DNA of 64,000 nt from Sulfuricurvum sp. (GTDB lineage Bacteria > Campylobacterota > Campylobacteria > Campylobacterales > Sulfurimonadaceae): assembly GCA_030692765.1 (NCBI GenBank), contig JAUYUB010000011.1, positions 1-64,000 on the forward strand, written 5' to 3'. The notes beneath the pieces were generated by a model that had not been told where the DNA came from, did not search any database, and worked only from the letters and a program-made list of their open reading frames with translations. The position numbers and the translations under genes were made by a program. Positions 17,230 to 28,310 of the stretch are shown here, one piece after another; within the stretch, counting starts at the first letter, position 1; every line of letters starts with the position of its first letter.

Positions 17230-18008
17230 TGTATTTTATCGACGTGCAAGGGACATTGATTGATGATAACAATAAGCAGCCTATTCGCGGTGCTGTTGCG
17301 TTTATTGATCACTTGAATGCGTCGAATATTCCTTATATGGTGATTACGAACAGCACAAAGTATCCAAGTGATGAATTTTTGGCGTATCTCAATTCGGCTG
17401 GATTGGCTATACCAAAGGAACATTATCTTGATCCATTGATGGTGCTGGAACGTTCTATTGCACCTAGCGATAAAATAGCGGCGTACGGTGCACAATCGTT
17501 TTTGGACGTGTTGGTGTCTATGGGATACACGCTTGACTATACTCAACCTAATGCCGTATTGATTGCAATAAAAGAAAATTTTTCACATGATGAATATGCG
17601 CAGATGATTGAATTTATTCTAAACGGTACACGTTTGATAGGGATGCATGAAACCTCATTGTATGTGAAAAATGATAAGCGCTATCCGGGTGTGGGAGCAA
17701 TATTGAAGATGTTGGAGTTTGCTACCTCTTGTCCTTATACAGTTGTGGGGAAGCCAAGCAAGGCTTTTTTTGACGAAGCACTGCTACACATAGGACAACA
17801 GCATCAAGGTGCAGCATTTGAAGACATTACCATTATCAGTGACGATATGAGCGGTGATCTTCTGGGTGCGCAGGCGTTAGGGATGAGAGGAATCTTTGTC
17901 TTAAGCGGTAAATACCGCTGTGAGGCTGAAATACTGCCTCAGTTGAGCCACCATCAGCAGCCACATGCAGTATATGCGAATATGCAAGAGGTATTGGAGA
18001 ATTTATGA
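17229..18008 (+). CDS. HAD-IIA family protein with altered motif I
   Basis: 259 residues of the NagD-like HAD-IIA subfamily (TNST motif II, VGKPSKAFFDEAL with the motif III Lys, ISDDMSGDLLGA motif IV). Motif I reads D5-V-Q7-G-T, so the second Asp of the usual DxD, the acid/base of HAD phosphatases, is Gln. The codon is CAA, unambiguous in the sequence. The protein may be a slow phosphatase, a phosphotransferase or a binding protein. It is embedded in lysA-HAD-pheA-hisC with overlapping ends, so a link to amino acid metabolism is plausible. Confidence 0.8.
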   Translation: MYFIDVQGTLIDDNNKQPIRGAVAFIDHLNASNIPYMVITNSTKYPSDEFLAYLNSAGLAIPKEHYLDPLMVLERSIAPSDKIAAYGAQSFLDVLVSMGYTLDYTQPNAVLIAIKENFSHDEYAQMIEFILNGTRLIGMHETSLYVKNDKRYPGVGAILKMLEFATSCPYTVVGKPSKAFFDEALLHIGQQHQGAAFEDITIISDDMSGDLLGAQALGMRGIFVLSGKYRCEAEILPQLSHHQQPHAVYANMQEVLENL

Positions 18009-19087
18009 ATACACTAGAAGAATGCCGAACCCTGATTGATACGTTGGATAATGAAGTCATAGCATTGCTGAACCGCCGCATGGAAGTGGTACGACGTGTC
18101 GGTGAGATCAAACACGAAAGCAAGGGGGCAATCTACCGCCCCGAACGGGAAAAATCAATCATCGATCGTTTGAGTCAGTTGAGTCTTGAGGGCGGCGGTT
18201 TATTGAACCGTCCTGCCATCGAAGCTATTTTTCTTGAAATTTTTGCGGTTGCCCGTAATTTGGAGCTGCCTGAGCGAATCGCCTATCTAGGGCCGGAGGG
18301 AAGCTTTACGCATCAAGCAGCAGAATCGCGTTTTGGTGCTATGAGTGATTATCTTTCATTGGGTTCTATCGAAGCCGTTTTTAAAACGCTCGAAGCAGGG
18401 CGTGCAAAATTTGGTGTAGTCCCGATTGAAAACAGCCGTGACGGTGTTGTCGGTGAAACGCTTGATCTACTGGGCAAAGGGAATGTTAAAATCGTTGCAG
18501 AATTGTATATGCCCATACATATGGCTTTCGCTTCCAAAGCTGAAAAGCTGCATCAGATTAAACGGATTTATTCAAAAGATAAAGGGTTTGGGCAGTGCCG
18601 TGAGTTTTTACTGGAGCATGGCTTTGAGGGAATTGAACATATCCCTGTTGAGTCAACAGCAAAAGCAGCCGTCCTGGCATCCAAAGATCCGGAAGCTGCG
18701 GCAATATGTTCTCATATCGCGGCAAAGCTGTATGGGGTACCGACATTGTTTGAAAACATCGAGGACACGCATAATAATGCAACCCGATTTTTTATTCTGA
18801 GCGATTTTAAAAATGCTGCGAGCGGTGAAGACAAGACATCCATTTTGGTACGGTTGAAAGATGCCCAAAAAGCAGGGGCATTGGTTCACTTTTTGGAAGA
18901 TTTTGATGCAGCTGCGATCAATCTCAGTAAAATTGAAAGTCGGCCTTCCAGAGAAAATGATGGTTTTGGCTATTGGTTTTTTATAGACTTTTTTGGGCAC
19001 ATTGATGAACCAAGAGTAGAGAAAATGATGAAAAAACATCTGGATGAGGTGACCTGGTTGGGAAGCTACGTAAAGGGAGAATTATGA
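18005..19087 (+). CDS. pheA: Chorismate mutase / prephenate dehydratase
   Basis: 360-residue bifunctional P-protein for phenylalanine synthesis. An AroQ chorismate mutase domain occupies about 1-90. The dehydratase starts at [12 protein letters not shown] and includes NNATRFFIL (the TRF motif). A C-terminal ACT domain ([20 protein letters not shown]) should give phenylalanine feedback. ATGA overlaps join it to the HAD gene and to hisC. Confidence 0.95.
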   Translation: MNTLEECRTLIDTLDNEVIALLNRRMEVVRRVGEIKHESKGAIYRPEREKSIIDRLSQLSLEGGGLLNRPAIEAIFLEIFAVARNLELPERIAYLGPEGSFTHQAAESRFGAMSDYLSLGSIEAVFKTLEAGRAKFGVVPIENSRDGVVGETLDLLGKGNVKIVAELYMPIHMAFASKAEKLHQIKRIYSKDKGFGQCREFLLEHGFEGIEHIPVESTAKAAVLASKDPEAAAICSHIAAKLYGVPTLFENIEDTHNNATRFFILSDFKNAASGEDKTSILVRLKDAQKAGALVHFLEDFDAAAINLSKIESRPSRENDGFGYWFFIDFFGHIDEPRVEKMMKKHLDEVTWLGSYVKGEL

Positions 19088-20178
19088 ATTTTAACAGCGC
19101 ATTAGAGAATATTAAAAGTTATGAAGCAGGCAAACCCATCGAACTGGTTGTACGTGAATACGGTATCGATAAAAAGGATATCGTCAAATTAGCAAGCAAT
19201 GAAAATCCTTTTGGATGTTCGCCTAAAGTCAAAGATGCTGTTCGTGCGATTATCGATAATATGTCATTGTATCCCGATGATTCCATGGTCAAACTCAAAA
19301 ATGCCCTTAGTCAGAAATACGGTATCAATACAGATGAATTGATCATCGGGGCAGGGAGTGATCAGGTCATTGAGTTTGCTATTCATGCCAAGGCGCACAA
19401 TGGCTCTAAAGTATTGATGAACAGTGTGACTTTCGCGATGTATGAAATCTATGCAAAGCAAGTGGGTGCCGTGATTGTCCGTACCGCTTCGCGAGAGCAT
19501 AATATGGAAGAGTTTTATGCATTGTATCAAGAGCACAAACCCTCCATCATCTTTTTATGTACCCCAAACAATCCGACGGGAGATGCTCTTGATACACGCT
19601 CAATGATCTCTTTTATAGAGAAAGTGGACAACGACACATTAGTGATTGTCGATGGTGCCTATATGGAGTATGCCCGATTTAAAGATCCTTCGAAAGCGGT
19701 AGAGCCCAAGGACTTAATACAAAAATTTGACAATGTATTGTTTTTGGGTACTTTTTCAAAAGCATACGGTCTTGGCGGAATGCGTGTTGGCTACGGCATT
19801 GCCTCAGAGCCTATCATTACAGCGCTTTACAAAGTACGTCCTCCATTTAATATCACCACTCTCTCATTGGAAGCAGCTTCGGTTGCGTTAGAAGATGAAG
19901 CATTTGTAGTAGAGTGTATTACGGATAATTTTAAAGAAATGAAGCGATATGAAGTGTTTGCAGATGAAAAAGGAATTCAAATAATCCAAAGTTATACCAA
20001 TTTTGTCACATTATCGCTCCCTGATGCAAAAAATTCATCTCAAATAGCACAAGCATTGTTAAAAAAGGGTATGATTATACGTGATTTAAGCAGTTATGGA
20101 TTGAATGCCATTCGTGTGACTATTGGTACGCAAGTGCAAAACAGTCGATTCTTCGAGCTCTGTGAGCCGTTATTATAA
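19084..20178 (+). CDS. hisC: Histidinol-phosphate aminotransferase
   Basis: 364 residues, fold-type I PLP aminotransferase. ASNENPFG near the start, [16 protein letters not shown] and [15 protein letters not shown] with the PLP lysine are diagnostic of HisC. Placed directly after pheA, it may also transaminate aromatic keto acids, as HisC does in several bacteria; that is inference. ATGA overlap with pheA. Confidence 0.92.
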   Translation: MNFNSALENIKSYEAGKPIELVVREYGIDKKDIVKLASNENPFGCSPKVKDAVRAIIDNMSLYPDDSMVKLKNALSQKYGINTDELIIGAGSDQVIEFAIHAKAHNGSKVLMNSVTFAMYEIYAKQVGAVIVRTASREHNMEEFYALYQEHKPSIIFLCTPNNPTGDALDTRSMISFIEKVDNDTLVIVDGAYMEYARFKDPSKAVEPKDLIQKFDNVLFLGTFSKAYGLGGMRVGYGIASEPIITALYKVRPPFNITTLSLEAASVALEDEAFVVECITDNFKEMKRYEVFADEKGIQIIQSYTNFVTLSLPDAKNSSQIAQALLKKGMIIRDLSSYGLNAIRVTIGTQVQNSRFFELCEPLL

Positions 20179-20195
20179 TAATTATTTAGGTACAA

Positions 20196-21905
20196 ATGGA
20201 TTTTAAAGCTCTTTTTTCGCAACTTGTCGTTTTATTTGGAAAATTAACGCAAGCACAAAAAATAATTATTGGCGTGGCCGTTGCCACTATTATTGGATTT
20301 CTTTTATTTTTAGTGCTCTTTACTTCTGATCCCAAAGGAAGCAGTGAAGAGGGGTATCAGGTCCTTTTTGAGCAGTTGACACCACAGGATGCTGCACAAG
20401 TTGTCGCGCAGCTTGAAAAAGACAAGATCCCTTATAAAATACCGCGTGATAATGTCATTGAAGTCCCAAAAGAAGTAGTCTATAAAGAGCGTATTACTAT
20501 TGCTTCCATGGGAATTCCCAAAGAAGGGCATGTCGGTTTTGAACTGTTTGATAAGCAAGAGTTCGGAGCAACCAATTTTGATCAAGAAGTGAAGTTTAGA
20601 CGTGCACTTGAAGGGGAATTGGCCCGATCCATTGATTCTCTTGCTCCTGTTGAGAAATCAAGCGTTTCACTTGCCCTGCCCAAAGAGACTCTCTTTGTAT
20701 CTGAAGCTGTGGCTCCGTCTGCATCGGTCATGGTACAGTTATATGCGGATCGAAAATTGACAGCAAAACAAATTCGCGGGATCAAAAAACTTGTGGCTTC
20801 TGCTGTTCCAAAATTGACGGTAGAAAATGTGACATTGATTAATTCTGAGGGTGAAAGCCTTGGTGATAATTCGGATGAAGCGATGATGGGTGAACTCTCG
20901 CAAATGCAGCAGCAGTACAAAACGAGAGAAGAAAAAAAGCAAGAAGAAAAAGTAGTGAATGTCCTCTCTCCGTTTATTGGAGGAAAAGATCGAGTCGTTG
21001 CGAAAGTGACGATTGAGTACGATTTTTCGGAACAAAGCTCAACCTCTGAAAAGTATGATCCTGAAAATGTGGTGCGCAGTGAGCAAACATTGGAAGAAAA
21101 GCGTGATGGTCAGGCGCCACAACAGGTTGGCGGCGTTCCGGGTGCTGTGAGTAATATAGGCCCAGTTGAGGGATTGAATGCGCAAGGTGCAGGAGAAAAA
21201 TACGAAAAAACGCAAGGGACAACGAATTACGAGATTTCTAAAACCGTTTCTACTACGAAAATGGAATTTGCACGTATTAAGAGGATAACGGCTGCGGTTG
21301 TTGTGGATGGAAAGTATGAGCTTAAAAAAGACAGCAACGGGCTAACGGGAGATGAAGTTGCGTATATCCCGTTGGATCAAACACAAATCGATGCGATAAC
21401 ATCTCTTGTAAAGCAATCCATTGGAGTTGACGATACACGCGGGGATTTGGTAACGGTTCGAAACTTTGAATTCCAAAACTCGAGAAATGAGTTGTCACCA
21501 CGAACTGCAGCTTCGAAAACAACAGAGTTTATTAGCACCTACATCAAACCGATCATGCCTGCTTTAAAATATTTATTAGTAGCTATAATCTTATTTGTAG
21601 CGTATAAAAAAGTGATTCTGCCATTTGCTGATCGAATGCTTGAATTTAGCAGAGAAGAAGAAGAATTTCAGCGCCCTGTTTTGGACATATCAGAGGATGA
21701 GAGTGAAGACCTGATTGCAAAAGTAGAGCAAATGCGTAAAAAAGTAGAAGGTCAGCTGGGCATTGGAGATAACTTCAGCGAAGATGATCTCAAGTACGAT
21801 GTCGTACTTGAAAAGATACGTGAGATGACCGAAGAGCGCCCTGAAGAGATCGCCATTTTGATCCAGACGTTAATTAATGAAGAGACGCCAAATCGAGGCC
21901 AGTAA
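20196..21905 (+). CDS. fliF: Flagellar MS-ring protein FliF
   Basis: 569 residues. It forms the MS-ring in the inner membrane. There is a transmembrane helix at about 21-43, the YscJ/FliF ring-building motifs follow (YQVLFEQLTPQDAAQVV, FELFDKQEFGATNFDQEVKF, LARSI), then a long periplasmic region and a second helix near 450-470. The cytoplasmic C-terminus ends in the FliG-binding segment (LIQTLINEE). It heads fliF-fliG-fliH-dxs. Confidence 0.96.
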   Translation: MDFKALFSQLVVLFGKLTQAQKIIIGVAVATIIGFLLFLVLFTSDPKGSSEEGYQVLFEQLTPQDAAQVVAQLEKDKIPYKIPRDNVIEVPKEVVYKERITIASMGIPKEGHVGFELFDKQEFGATNFDQEVKFRRALEGELARSIDSLAPVEKSSVSLALPKETLFVSEAVAPSASVMVQLYADRKLTAKQIRGIKKLVASAVPKLTVENVTLINSEGESLGDNSDEAMMGELSQMQQQYKTREEKKQEEKVVNVLSPFIGGKDRVVAKVTIEYDFSEQSSTSEKYDPENVVRSEQTLEEKRDGQAPQQVGGVPGAVSNIGPVEGLNAQGAGEKYEKTQGTTNYEISKTVSTTKMEFARIKRITAAVVVDGKYELKKDSNGLTGDEVAYIPLDQTQIDAITSLVKQSIGVDDTRGDLVTVRNFEFQNSRNELSPRTAASKTTEFISTYIKPIMPALKYLLVAIILFVAYKKVILPFADRMLEFSREEEEFQRPVLDISEDESEDLIAKVEQMRKKVEGQLGIGDNFSEDDLKYDVVLEKIREMTEERPEEIAILIQTLINEETPNRGQ

Positions 21906-21917
21906 AGGGATAACTAA

Positions 21918-22943
21918 ATGACATTAAATCCAGCACAGCAATCCCAGTTTGACGAAATGAGCATGGCAGAGAAAGTCGCCATTTTACTCATTCAGTTGGG
22001 GGAGGAAGCGACAGCACAAATTTTTGGACGGTTGAGTGTTGACTCTATCACTGAAATTTCAAAATACATTGCCCAAAATCGTTCCATTGAAAAAAGTATT
22101 GGCGCGGCTGTGTTAGAAGAATTTTATGCCATTATCCAATCTAATCAGTATCTCAATAGCGGCGGTCTTGAATTTGCTCGTGAAATTCTCTATAAAGCTC
22201 TTGGAGCAGATGAAGCTAAAAAAGTATTGGATCGTCTCTCTAAAATGAGCCAGGGAGCGCAAAACTTTGCCTATCTTGCAAAAATCAAACCTCAACAGCT
22301 TGCTGACTTTATCGCGACAGAACACCCTCAAACGATAGCTCTGATCTTGGCACATATGGAGCCTTCAGCCGCAGCGGAAACGCTCTATTTGTTTACGGAT
22401 GATTTGCGTGCGGAAGTCGCAATGCGTATGGCAAAACTGGGTGATATATCACCATCGATTATCAAGCGTGTGAGTGCTGTTTTAGAATCCAAGCTCGAAG
22501 CACTGGCAACTTACAAAGTTGAAGTGGGTGGACCGCGTGCAGTGGCGGATGTCTTTAACCGTTTGGGTGCTACTGCATCCAAAGCGACGTTGTCACAAAT
22601 CGAACAGCTTGACCAAGAGCTTGCAGCATCGATTAAAGAAATGATGTTTACCTTTGAAGATATTTCTACCTTGGATGTAAACAGCGTACGTGAAATTCTC
22701 AAAGCAGTGGATAAAAATGACCTTATGTTGGCACTCAAAAGTGCACCTGAGGAGCTTAAAGAGAAGTTCTATGCGAATATGTCTCAGCGGGCAAAAGATA
22801 CCTTTGTTGAAGAGTTACAGTTCTTGGGTGCTGTTAAGATGAAAGAGGTTGAGAGTGCACAGCGTAAGATTGTAGATGCAGTCCAAGGACTTGCAGAACA
22901 AGGTGTGGTTCAGTTGGGCGGAACCGAAGAGATGATTGACTAA
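21918..22943 (+). CDS. fliG: Flagellar motor switch protein FliG
   Basis: 341 residues. It is the rotor protein that contacts FliF, FliM and MotA. LSxMxKxAILLI-type N-terminus (MSMAEKVAILLIQLGEE), EHPQTIALILAHM in the middle domain, and the C-terminal torque helix with charged residues (FEDISTLDVNSVREILKAVD) are clear. It lies 12 nt after fliF. Confidence 0.96.
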   Translation: MTLNPAQQSQFDEMSMAEKVAILLIQLGEEATAQIFGRLSVDSITEISKYIAQNRSIEKSIGAAVLEEFYAIIQSNQYLNSGGLEFAREILYKALGADEAKKVLDRLSKMSQGAQNFAYLAKIKPQQLADFIATEHPQTIALILAHMEPSAAAETLYLFTDDLRAEVAMRMAKLGDISPSIIKRVSAVLESKLEALATYKVEVGGPRAVADVFNRLGATASKATLSQIEQLDQELAASIKEMMFTFEDISTLDVNSVREILKAVDKNDLMLALKSAPEELKEKFYANMSQRAKDTFVEELQFLGAVKMKEVESAQRKIVDAVQGLAEQGVVQLGGTEEMID

Positions 22944-22946
22944 GTT

Positions 22947-23741
22947 ATGATGGAAGATGTTATTATCACGAAAAAAAATATGGATGACCATACGGTAGGG
23001 AAGTATCAGTTTAAAATTCTTTCAGGCTTAAATGGGGCAAGTGTTCATGAAGCGGCTGAAGAACTTGGCCTTGAACATGCCAAAAGTACCGAGCAAGAAA
23101 AACAAATCTACGAGGTACCGCAAACTGTCGGTTCCAACAAAGATGAGCTTATTGAGTCGTTATTAAAAAAAGCCGATGAAATGAGTTCCAATTTTATTAA
23201 GATGCAAATGAAATTGGAAACGCTACAAGAAGATCATGCGAGCGCGCTGGAAATGGCTAAAAAAATAAGTTATGATGAGGGATTCGAAGCAGGGATACTG
23301 GGCGAACAATCGCAGGATTCAAAACGAAAAGAACAAGCCCAAGAACAGCTTTCAAATTCGGTGAAAACCCTAGAAGGTGCGGCAAGTCAGTTTAGCAGCG
23401 CTTTGGAATCGATACAAAAAGAGTTGACGCATACTGCCCTTGAAATTGCACGCGAAGTAATAGCCATTGAAACGCAGGAAAATGGTGCGAAAATTGCCGC
23501 GAAACTTTCAGAAGATTTGATTGAAGAGCTCGGAGAAGCTTCAAAAATAACGTTGCGAGTCAACCCTTTGGACCATGGTTTTATTTCTGAAAAAGTAGGG
23601 TCACTTTCTCATGTTGAAGTATTGTCTGACCGTGCAATCAGCCAAGGTGGCGTTGTTGCCATCAGTGATTTAGGGAATATTGATTCACAAATTAAAAAAC
23701 GGTTTGAGCGATTAAAACGATCATTATTATTAGAGTCTTAA
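22947..23741 (+). CDS. fliH: Flagellar assembly protein FliH
   Basis: 264 residues. FliH is the stator-like regulator of the FliI export ATPase. The central part (about 65-175) is a charged coiled coil with the GxxxG-like DEGFEAGILGEQ, and the C-terminal domain (LTHTALEIAREVIAIE onward) is FliH/HrpE-like. Its identity is supported by its position after fliG and before dxs. The start could be either of two adjacent ATGs. Confidence 0.88.
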   Translation: MMEDVIITKKNMDDHTVGKYQFKILSGLNGASVHEAAEELGLEHAKSTEQEKQIYEVPQTVGSNKDELIESLLKKADEMSSNFIKMQMKLETLQEDHASALEMAKKISYDEGFEAGILGEQSQDSKRKEQAQEQLSNSVKTLEGAASQFSSALESIQKELTHTALEIAREVIAIETQENGAKIAAKLSEDLIEELGEASKITLRVNPLDHGFISEKVGSLSHVEVLSDRAISQGGVVAISDLGNIDSQIKKRFERLKRSLLLES

Positions 23742-23753
23742 GTTAGGTTTGAT

Positions 23754-25577
23754 ATGAATATAAAAGAATATACGAATGAGCAGCTCAAGGAGCTTTCTCA
23801 AAAAATACGAGATCGAATATTGGAAGTCGTTAGCCGTAACGGCGGACATCTGAGTTCTACTCTTGGGGCGACTGAAATCATCATAGCAATGCATAAAGTA
23901 TTTGATGCGCAAAAAGATCCTTTCATTTTTGATGTTTCGCATCAGGCATATGCGCATAAATTATTGACCGATCGCTGGGATGAATTTGAAACCTTACGTC
24001 GCTTTGGCGGTATAAGCGGATACACTAAGCCCAGTGAGTCAGAATGCGATTATTTTATGGCAGGACACAGCTCGACATCGATATCGTTGGGGGTAGGTGC
24101 TGCGAAGGCCATAGCGCTAAGGGGTGAAGAATCGACGCGTATACCTGTCATATTGATCGGTGATGGCTCTATGAGTGCTGGGATGGTCTATGAAGCGCTT
24201 AATGAATTGGGGGATCTCAAATATCCGATGGTGATTATCCTCAATGATAATGAGATGAGCATTGCCAAGCCCATCGGTGCTATTAGCCGAATGCTCAGTT
24301 CCGCCATGGCGAGTCCCTTTTATCAGCGATTTAAAAAGAAAACAGAGCAGTTTGTGGATAACTTCGGGGAAGGGGCGCACTATCTCGCCAAACGATTTGA
24401 AGAGTCGTTTAAACTTATTACCCCTGGTATTTTATTTGAAGAGATGGGGATTGAGTACATCGGCCCCATTGACGGGCACGATGTTAAATCTCTGGTTGAT
24501 ATCTTTACCGTAGCCAAAGGGATGGGAAAACCTGTTTTGGTGCACGTACAAACAATCAAAGGCAAGGGCTATGAAATAGCCGAGGGAAAACATGAAAAAT
24601 GGCATGGTGTTTCTCCCTTTGATTTAAAAAGCGGTACAGCCAATGCCAAAAGCAGTGCTAAAAATGCAACACAAATCTATGCCGAAGCCTTGATGTACCA
24701 AGCAGACAATAATCCAAAGATTGTCGGGGTGACTGCGGCAATGCCAAGCGGTACCGGACTCAGCGCCGTCATGGAGAAATATCCTCATCGTTTTTGGGAT
24801 GTTGCGATTGCCGAACAGCATGCGGTAACCTCGATGGCGGCTATGGCAAAAGAGGGGTTTAAGCCGTTTTGTACGATTTATTCGACTTTTTTACAGCGTG
24901 GATACGATCAAGTCATTCATGATGTGTGTCTGATGGATCTTCCGGTGGTATTTGCACTGGATCGTGCAGGGATAGTCGGGGAAGACGGTGAAACACATCA
25001 GGGTGCTTTTGATATTAGTTTTTTACGTGTTCTGCCGAATATGACATTGTGTGCTCCACGCGATGAAAAATCATTCCATGACATTGTCTCTTTCGCGGCA
25101 CAGTATGATCACCCATGTGCAATACGTTATCCCAGAGGAGCATTTTTAGCGGCAGATTTTGCGGAATCCATCCCGTTTGAACTTGGTAAGTCACAGCTTT
25201 TAGTTGAAAGTGACAGCGATACTGTGTTTATAGGGTACGGCAATGGTGTCGGACGTGCCGCGCAAACTATGGAATTTATGGATGAGAAGCCTTCGTTGTT
25301 GGATTTACGTTTTGTGAAGCCGTTGGATAGTGAGATGTTACATAAAATGGCTGTACGACATAAGAAGTGGTATATTTTTAGCGATTCAGCACGATTGGGT
25401 GGAGTCGGAAGTGCATTGCTTGAATGGTTAAGCGAAGCAAATATTGTGGATGTAGATGTTGTCAGTTTTGAATATGAGGATGCTTTTATAAAGCATGGAA
25501 ATACAGCGCTTGTTGAGGAGTCTTTAGGGATACTTCCCGCTCAGTTGGCTAAGAAGGTAATGGACGCAAAAAAATAA
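23754..25577 (+). CDS. dxs: 1-Deoxy-D-xylulose-5-phosphate synthase
   Basis: 607 residues. It is the thiamine-diphosphate enzyme that starts the MEP isoprenoid path. GGHLSSTLGATEI, the ThDP motif GDGSMSAGMVYEAL...NDNEMSI, VAIAEQHAVT and DRAGIVGEDGETHQG are present. It follows the flagellar genes, as in Campylobacter. Its 3' end overlaps the convergent pgeF by 29 bp. Confidence 0.96.
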   Translation: MNIKEYTNEQLKELSQKIRDRILEVVSRNGGHLSSTLGATEIIIAMHKVFDAQKDPFIFDVSHQAYAHKLLTDRWDEFETLRRFGGISGYTKPSESECDYFMAGHSSTSISLGVGAAKAIALRGEESTRIPVILIGDGSMSAGMVYEALNELGDLKYPMVIILNDNEMSIAKPIGAISRMLSSAMASPFYQRFKKKTEQFVDNFGEGAHYLAKRFEESFKLITPGILFEEMGIEYIGPIDGHDVKSLVDIFTVAKGMGKPVLVHVQTIKGKGYEIAEGKHEKWHGVSPFDLKSGTANAKSSAKNATQIYAEALMYQADNNPKIVGVTAAMPSGTGLSAVMEKYPHRFWDVAIAEQHAVTSMAAMAKEGFKPFCTIYSTFLQRGYDQVIHDVCLMDLPVVFALDRAGIVGEDGETHQGAFDISFLRVLPNMTLCAPRDEKSFHDIVSFAAQYDHPCAIRYPRGAFLAADFAESIPFELGKSQLLVESDSDTVFIGYGNGVGRAAQTMEFMDEKPSLLDLRFVKPLDSEMLHKMAVRHKKWYIFSDSARLGGVGSALLEWLSEANIVDVDVVSFEYEDAFIKHGNTALVEESLGILPAQLAKKVMDAKK

Positions 25578-26316
25578 TTCCTGCGATGCGTCCTGTGTAC
25601 TGTGCATCAGCCCTGTAGGAAAAAAAGTCATGACTGTTGCATGCAGTGCATTGATTTATACTTTCGATTTGTTCTGATGCAATCCCTAGTTCTTTAAGCT
25701 GCATCTGTAAAATCGCATTAACATCCAGGGATACCTTCTTTTTAGTCCGTATCAAGGCTTCATCATACCCTTTTTCTATTACTTCATGTGCGATTGTCTC
25801 ATTAATTTCATAACAGCATCCTTGTATTGAAGGACCAAATACGATTTTAATATCCGATAAAGCCGTGTTGTAATTTTTTTGCATGGCTTCTATGGTCATT
25901 GGTAAAATCCGATTTAGTGCTCCGGCGCGTCCTGCATGAACGGCACCAATAGCATGATTCATAGGATCATAAAGCAGTATGGGAGTGCAATCGGCACTCA
26001 TGACCATAAGAGGCACGTCAGTATAATTGGTAATCAAGGCATCACACTGCGGAGGTGAGTCAAAGTTCATGGTAGCATTGACGGGAATAATGCTATTTGA
26101 ATGTATCTGACACATATGGATGAGGCTTTTGGGGTCATACCCCAGCCTATCTGCCAAAACTCGATGGTTTTTAAGGACATCTTGTCCATTGTCTCCAACA
26201 TGAAAAGCAAGATTCAAAGTGCCATAGGGAGAGCTAGAAATACCGCCATGGCGGGTTGTAAAATGAGCGCTAACAGGTAAGTATTGAGAAAGAAGTTTTG
26301 AAGAGAGAAGTGTCAT
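25549..26316 (-). CDS. pgeF: Purine nucleoside phosphorylase / YfiH (LACC1) family
   Basis: 255 residues of the copper-oxidoreductase-fold YfiH family (FTTRHGGISSSPYGTLNL, HMCQIHSNSI, MSADCTPILLYD, VHAGRAG, GPSIQGCCYEI). Members phosphorolyse purine nucleosides or edit peptidoglycan precursors. The usual VHAGWRG reads VHAGRAG here. The His and Cys of the zinc site are kept. It lies convergent to dxs. Confidence 0.85.
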   Translation of the reverse strand: MTLLSSKLLSQYLPVSAHFTTRHGGISSSPYGTLNLAFHVGDNGQDVLKNHRVLADRLGYDPKSLIHMCQIHSNSIIPVNATMNFDSPPQCDALITNYTDVPLMVMSADCTPILLYDPMNHAIGAVHAGRAGALNRILPMTIEAMQKNYNTALSDIKIVFGPSIQGCCYEINETIAHEVIEKGYDEALIRTKKKVSLDVNAILQMQLKELGIASEQIESINQCTACNSHDFFSYRADAQYTGRIAGIIFLRPLPS

Positions 26317-26341
26317 TAAAAGTGCATAGCAAAAAACCCTG

Positions 26342-28261
26342 TTAAGAGTTCTCCGCTAACATATTATCAAGTAGGACAAAGAGGCGATCACTCGCACTTT
26401 CCATCTCTTTAAAATTGTTGACAATTTCAGTCCCATTGTTAACCATACGATCTGGACCCTCTTTAATAAAGGCTAGGTTTTTGTTGGCATTTTGGTGAAC
26501 AAGCGCATGCGGGTCTTTCATCATACCATAGCTATTCGTTCGTCCAAAACGTTCCTTACCCTCATTGTCATACCATTTTCCCATACGACATTGATGAGAG
26601 TCAATAGTATCAAGGTGCTTCTCACACTGCATAACACTGTTGTAAGCACGCGCTTTATAGAGGATGTGATCAATTTTTGCGAGAATAATAAAGGTACTGT
26701 TCTCCATATGATGGGATGAACCGACGATTTTCGATGAACCTTCATTGAGGCTGATTAGGGTACTCTCAAAATTTATAATACTGGAACTGGAGCGTTCAAC
26801 GACATCATTCATCTCTTCTGCACTGGACTGTATTTCACTCATATCTTGCTGTAAAGAGTTAATGGATACAGAAATCTCTCCTGTAGCCTTATGGGTGCGC
26901 TCGGCAAGTTTACGCACTTCATCCGCAACAACGGCAAATCCACGACCATGCTCGCCTGCACGGGCGGCTTCGATAGCGGCATTGAGTGCAAGTAGATTAG
27001 TCTGATCGGCAATATCGGTGATGAGTTGTATAACGGAATTGATCTCTTTGGTACGAGAGGTGATGTGACCGATAGCGTCGTTATTATTGCTCACTTTTTC
27101 GTTAAGCATATTGAGTTCATTGATAATAATCGAGATAGTATCACGGCTGTCATTAGCAAGGTTTGCGGCAGTGGTTGTAGCGCTTGTCACTTCTTTTAGA
27201 TCTTGAATATTGCTATGTAAATTATCTTGAATAACGCTAAGACTTTCGGTGACTTTCACGCTTAATTGACTGAGCTCAGAATTGAGCATATCCTGACGTT
27301 TTTTAAGCTCTTGCTCTTTCATAATCTGAATACTTTTATCAACATTTTCGATCGCATCGACAAATTCACCGTGCATCCCGTCGCTAGACAGAAGATGTGA
27401 AAAGTCTCCTTTAGTAGCCCCTGAGATAGAAGTATTGATTTGATGGATGAAGTTTTGCATTTGAGAAATGAGTTGATTCAACGCAGCGCCCATGATACCA
27501 AGCTCCGTATCTTCACAACTATTTGCTTTGCAGTCGCTGGATTTTTCGTTGAAATTTCCTTGGGAAACACGAGAAATAAGCTTGGTAAACTGATCCAAAG
27601 CTACGGTGATTGAACGTCGCACCATACTTGCAAAGAGAAAAATAACAGCAGCGACTAATACTCCTGTGATTAATACAAAATACTTGTAAAATTCGATCTC
27701 TCTATGCATCTTTGTGGAAGCGGTTTCGAGATCCTCAGTTTTATCTTTAAGTACTTTTTCAAAACTCTCACGTGAAGCATCCGCCAGTGGTGTCATTTGA
27801 AATTTGTAAGCGGAATAGATAGATGACGCATTGTTTGCAATCGTCGCAGAGTCCAAAGCTTTCATCATTTTTAGTGTGTTGTTTAAAAAGAGTTCCGTGC
27901 TCTCTTTGGCACTTGTAATCATTGCTTTTTCATTATCGTGTAAGACGGTTTTTTCAAGTATCGCGAAGTCATCATTAATAATCTTGGAGTGTTTTTCGAG
28001 TTTGTCAATGTTTTTGGCGTAATCACCGCCGAGCATGATGTCACGACTGGTACGGCTTATGTAGTTAAGTTCTTTTTCAATATTTTGTGCCGTAATGGCG
28101 CCTGTAATTGTCTTGCTTTGCAGCTCATCGTATTGATTTTCTAGACTGTTCATGGCAAAAAATACAAATATTGAAGCACCGACAACCGAAATTGTTGCTG
28201 CAGCAACCAGATAGTTCATTCTTTGCTTTATGCTCATTTTGTTGAGTGATTGTTCAAACAT
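26342..28261 (-). CDS. Methyl-accepting chemotaxis protein with C-terminal CZB domain
   Basis: 639 residues. A first membrane helix (about 15-38) is followed by a four-helix periplasmic sensor, a second helix (about 192-212), a HAMP-like linker and the MCP signalling hairpin ([20 protein letters not shown]...[15 protein letters not shown]). The last 90 residues are a chemoreceptor zinc-binding (CZB) domain: KHL, CRMGKWY and [11 protein letters not shown] supply its Cys and His ligands. CZB domains sense zinc state or hypochlorous acid through that Cys. The linker also has a DCKANSC pair. It is divergent from the ovoA-like gene. Confidence 0.88.
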   Translation of the reverse strand: MFEQSLNKMSIKQRMNYLVAAATISVVGASIFVFFAMNSLENQYDELQSKTITGAITAQNIEKELNYISRTSRDIMLGGDYAKNIDKLEKHSKIINDDFAILEKTVLHDNEKAMITSAKESTELFLNNTLKMMKALDSATIANNASSIYSAYKFQMTPLADASRESFEKVLKDKTEDLETASTKMHREIEFYKYFVLITGVLVAAVIFLFASMVRRSITVALDQFTKLISRVSQGNFNEKSSDCKANSCEDTELGIMGAALNQLISQMQNFIHQINTSISGATKGDFSHLLSSDGMHGEFVDAIENVDKSIQIMKEQELKKRQDMLNSELSQLSVKVTESLSVIQDNLHSNIQDLKEVTSATTTAANLANDSRDTISIIINELNMLNEKVSNNNDAIGHITSRTKEINSVIQLITDIADQTNLLALNAAIEAARAGEHGRGFAVVADEVRKLAERTHKATGEISVSINSLQQDMSEIQSSAEEMNDVVERSSSSIINFESTLISLNEGSSKIVGSSHHMENSTFIILAKIDHILYKARAYNSVMQCEKHLDTIDSHQCRMGKWYDNEGKERFGRTNSYGMMKDPHALVHQNANKNLAFIKEGPDRMVNNGTEIVNNFKEMESASDRLFVLLDNMLAENS

Positions 28262-28292
28262 ATGTTTACCTTTTAGTATGAATGCTAAACGC

Positions 28293-28310
28293 TATAATCG
28301 TCATTATAAT
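28293..28310. promoter_or_regulatory. Divergent -10 boxes between the MCP and ovoA-like genes
   Basis: TATAAT occurs on the plus strand at 28293-28298 and 28305-28310, and on the minus strand at 28303-28308 (about 42 nt before the MCP start). TACAAT at 28367-28372 is a second candidate for the ovoA-like gene. No good -35 is seen. Confidence 0.35.
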
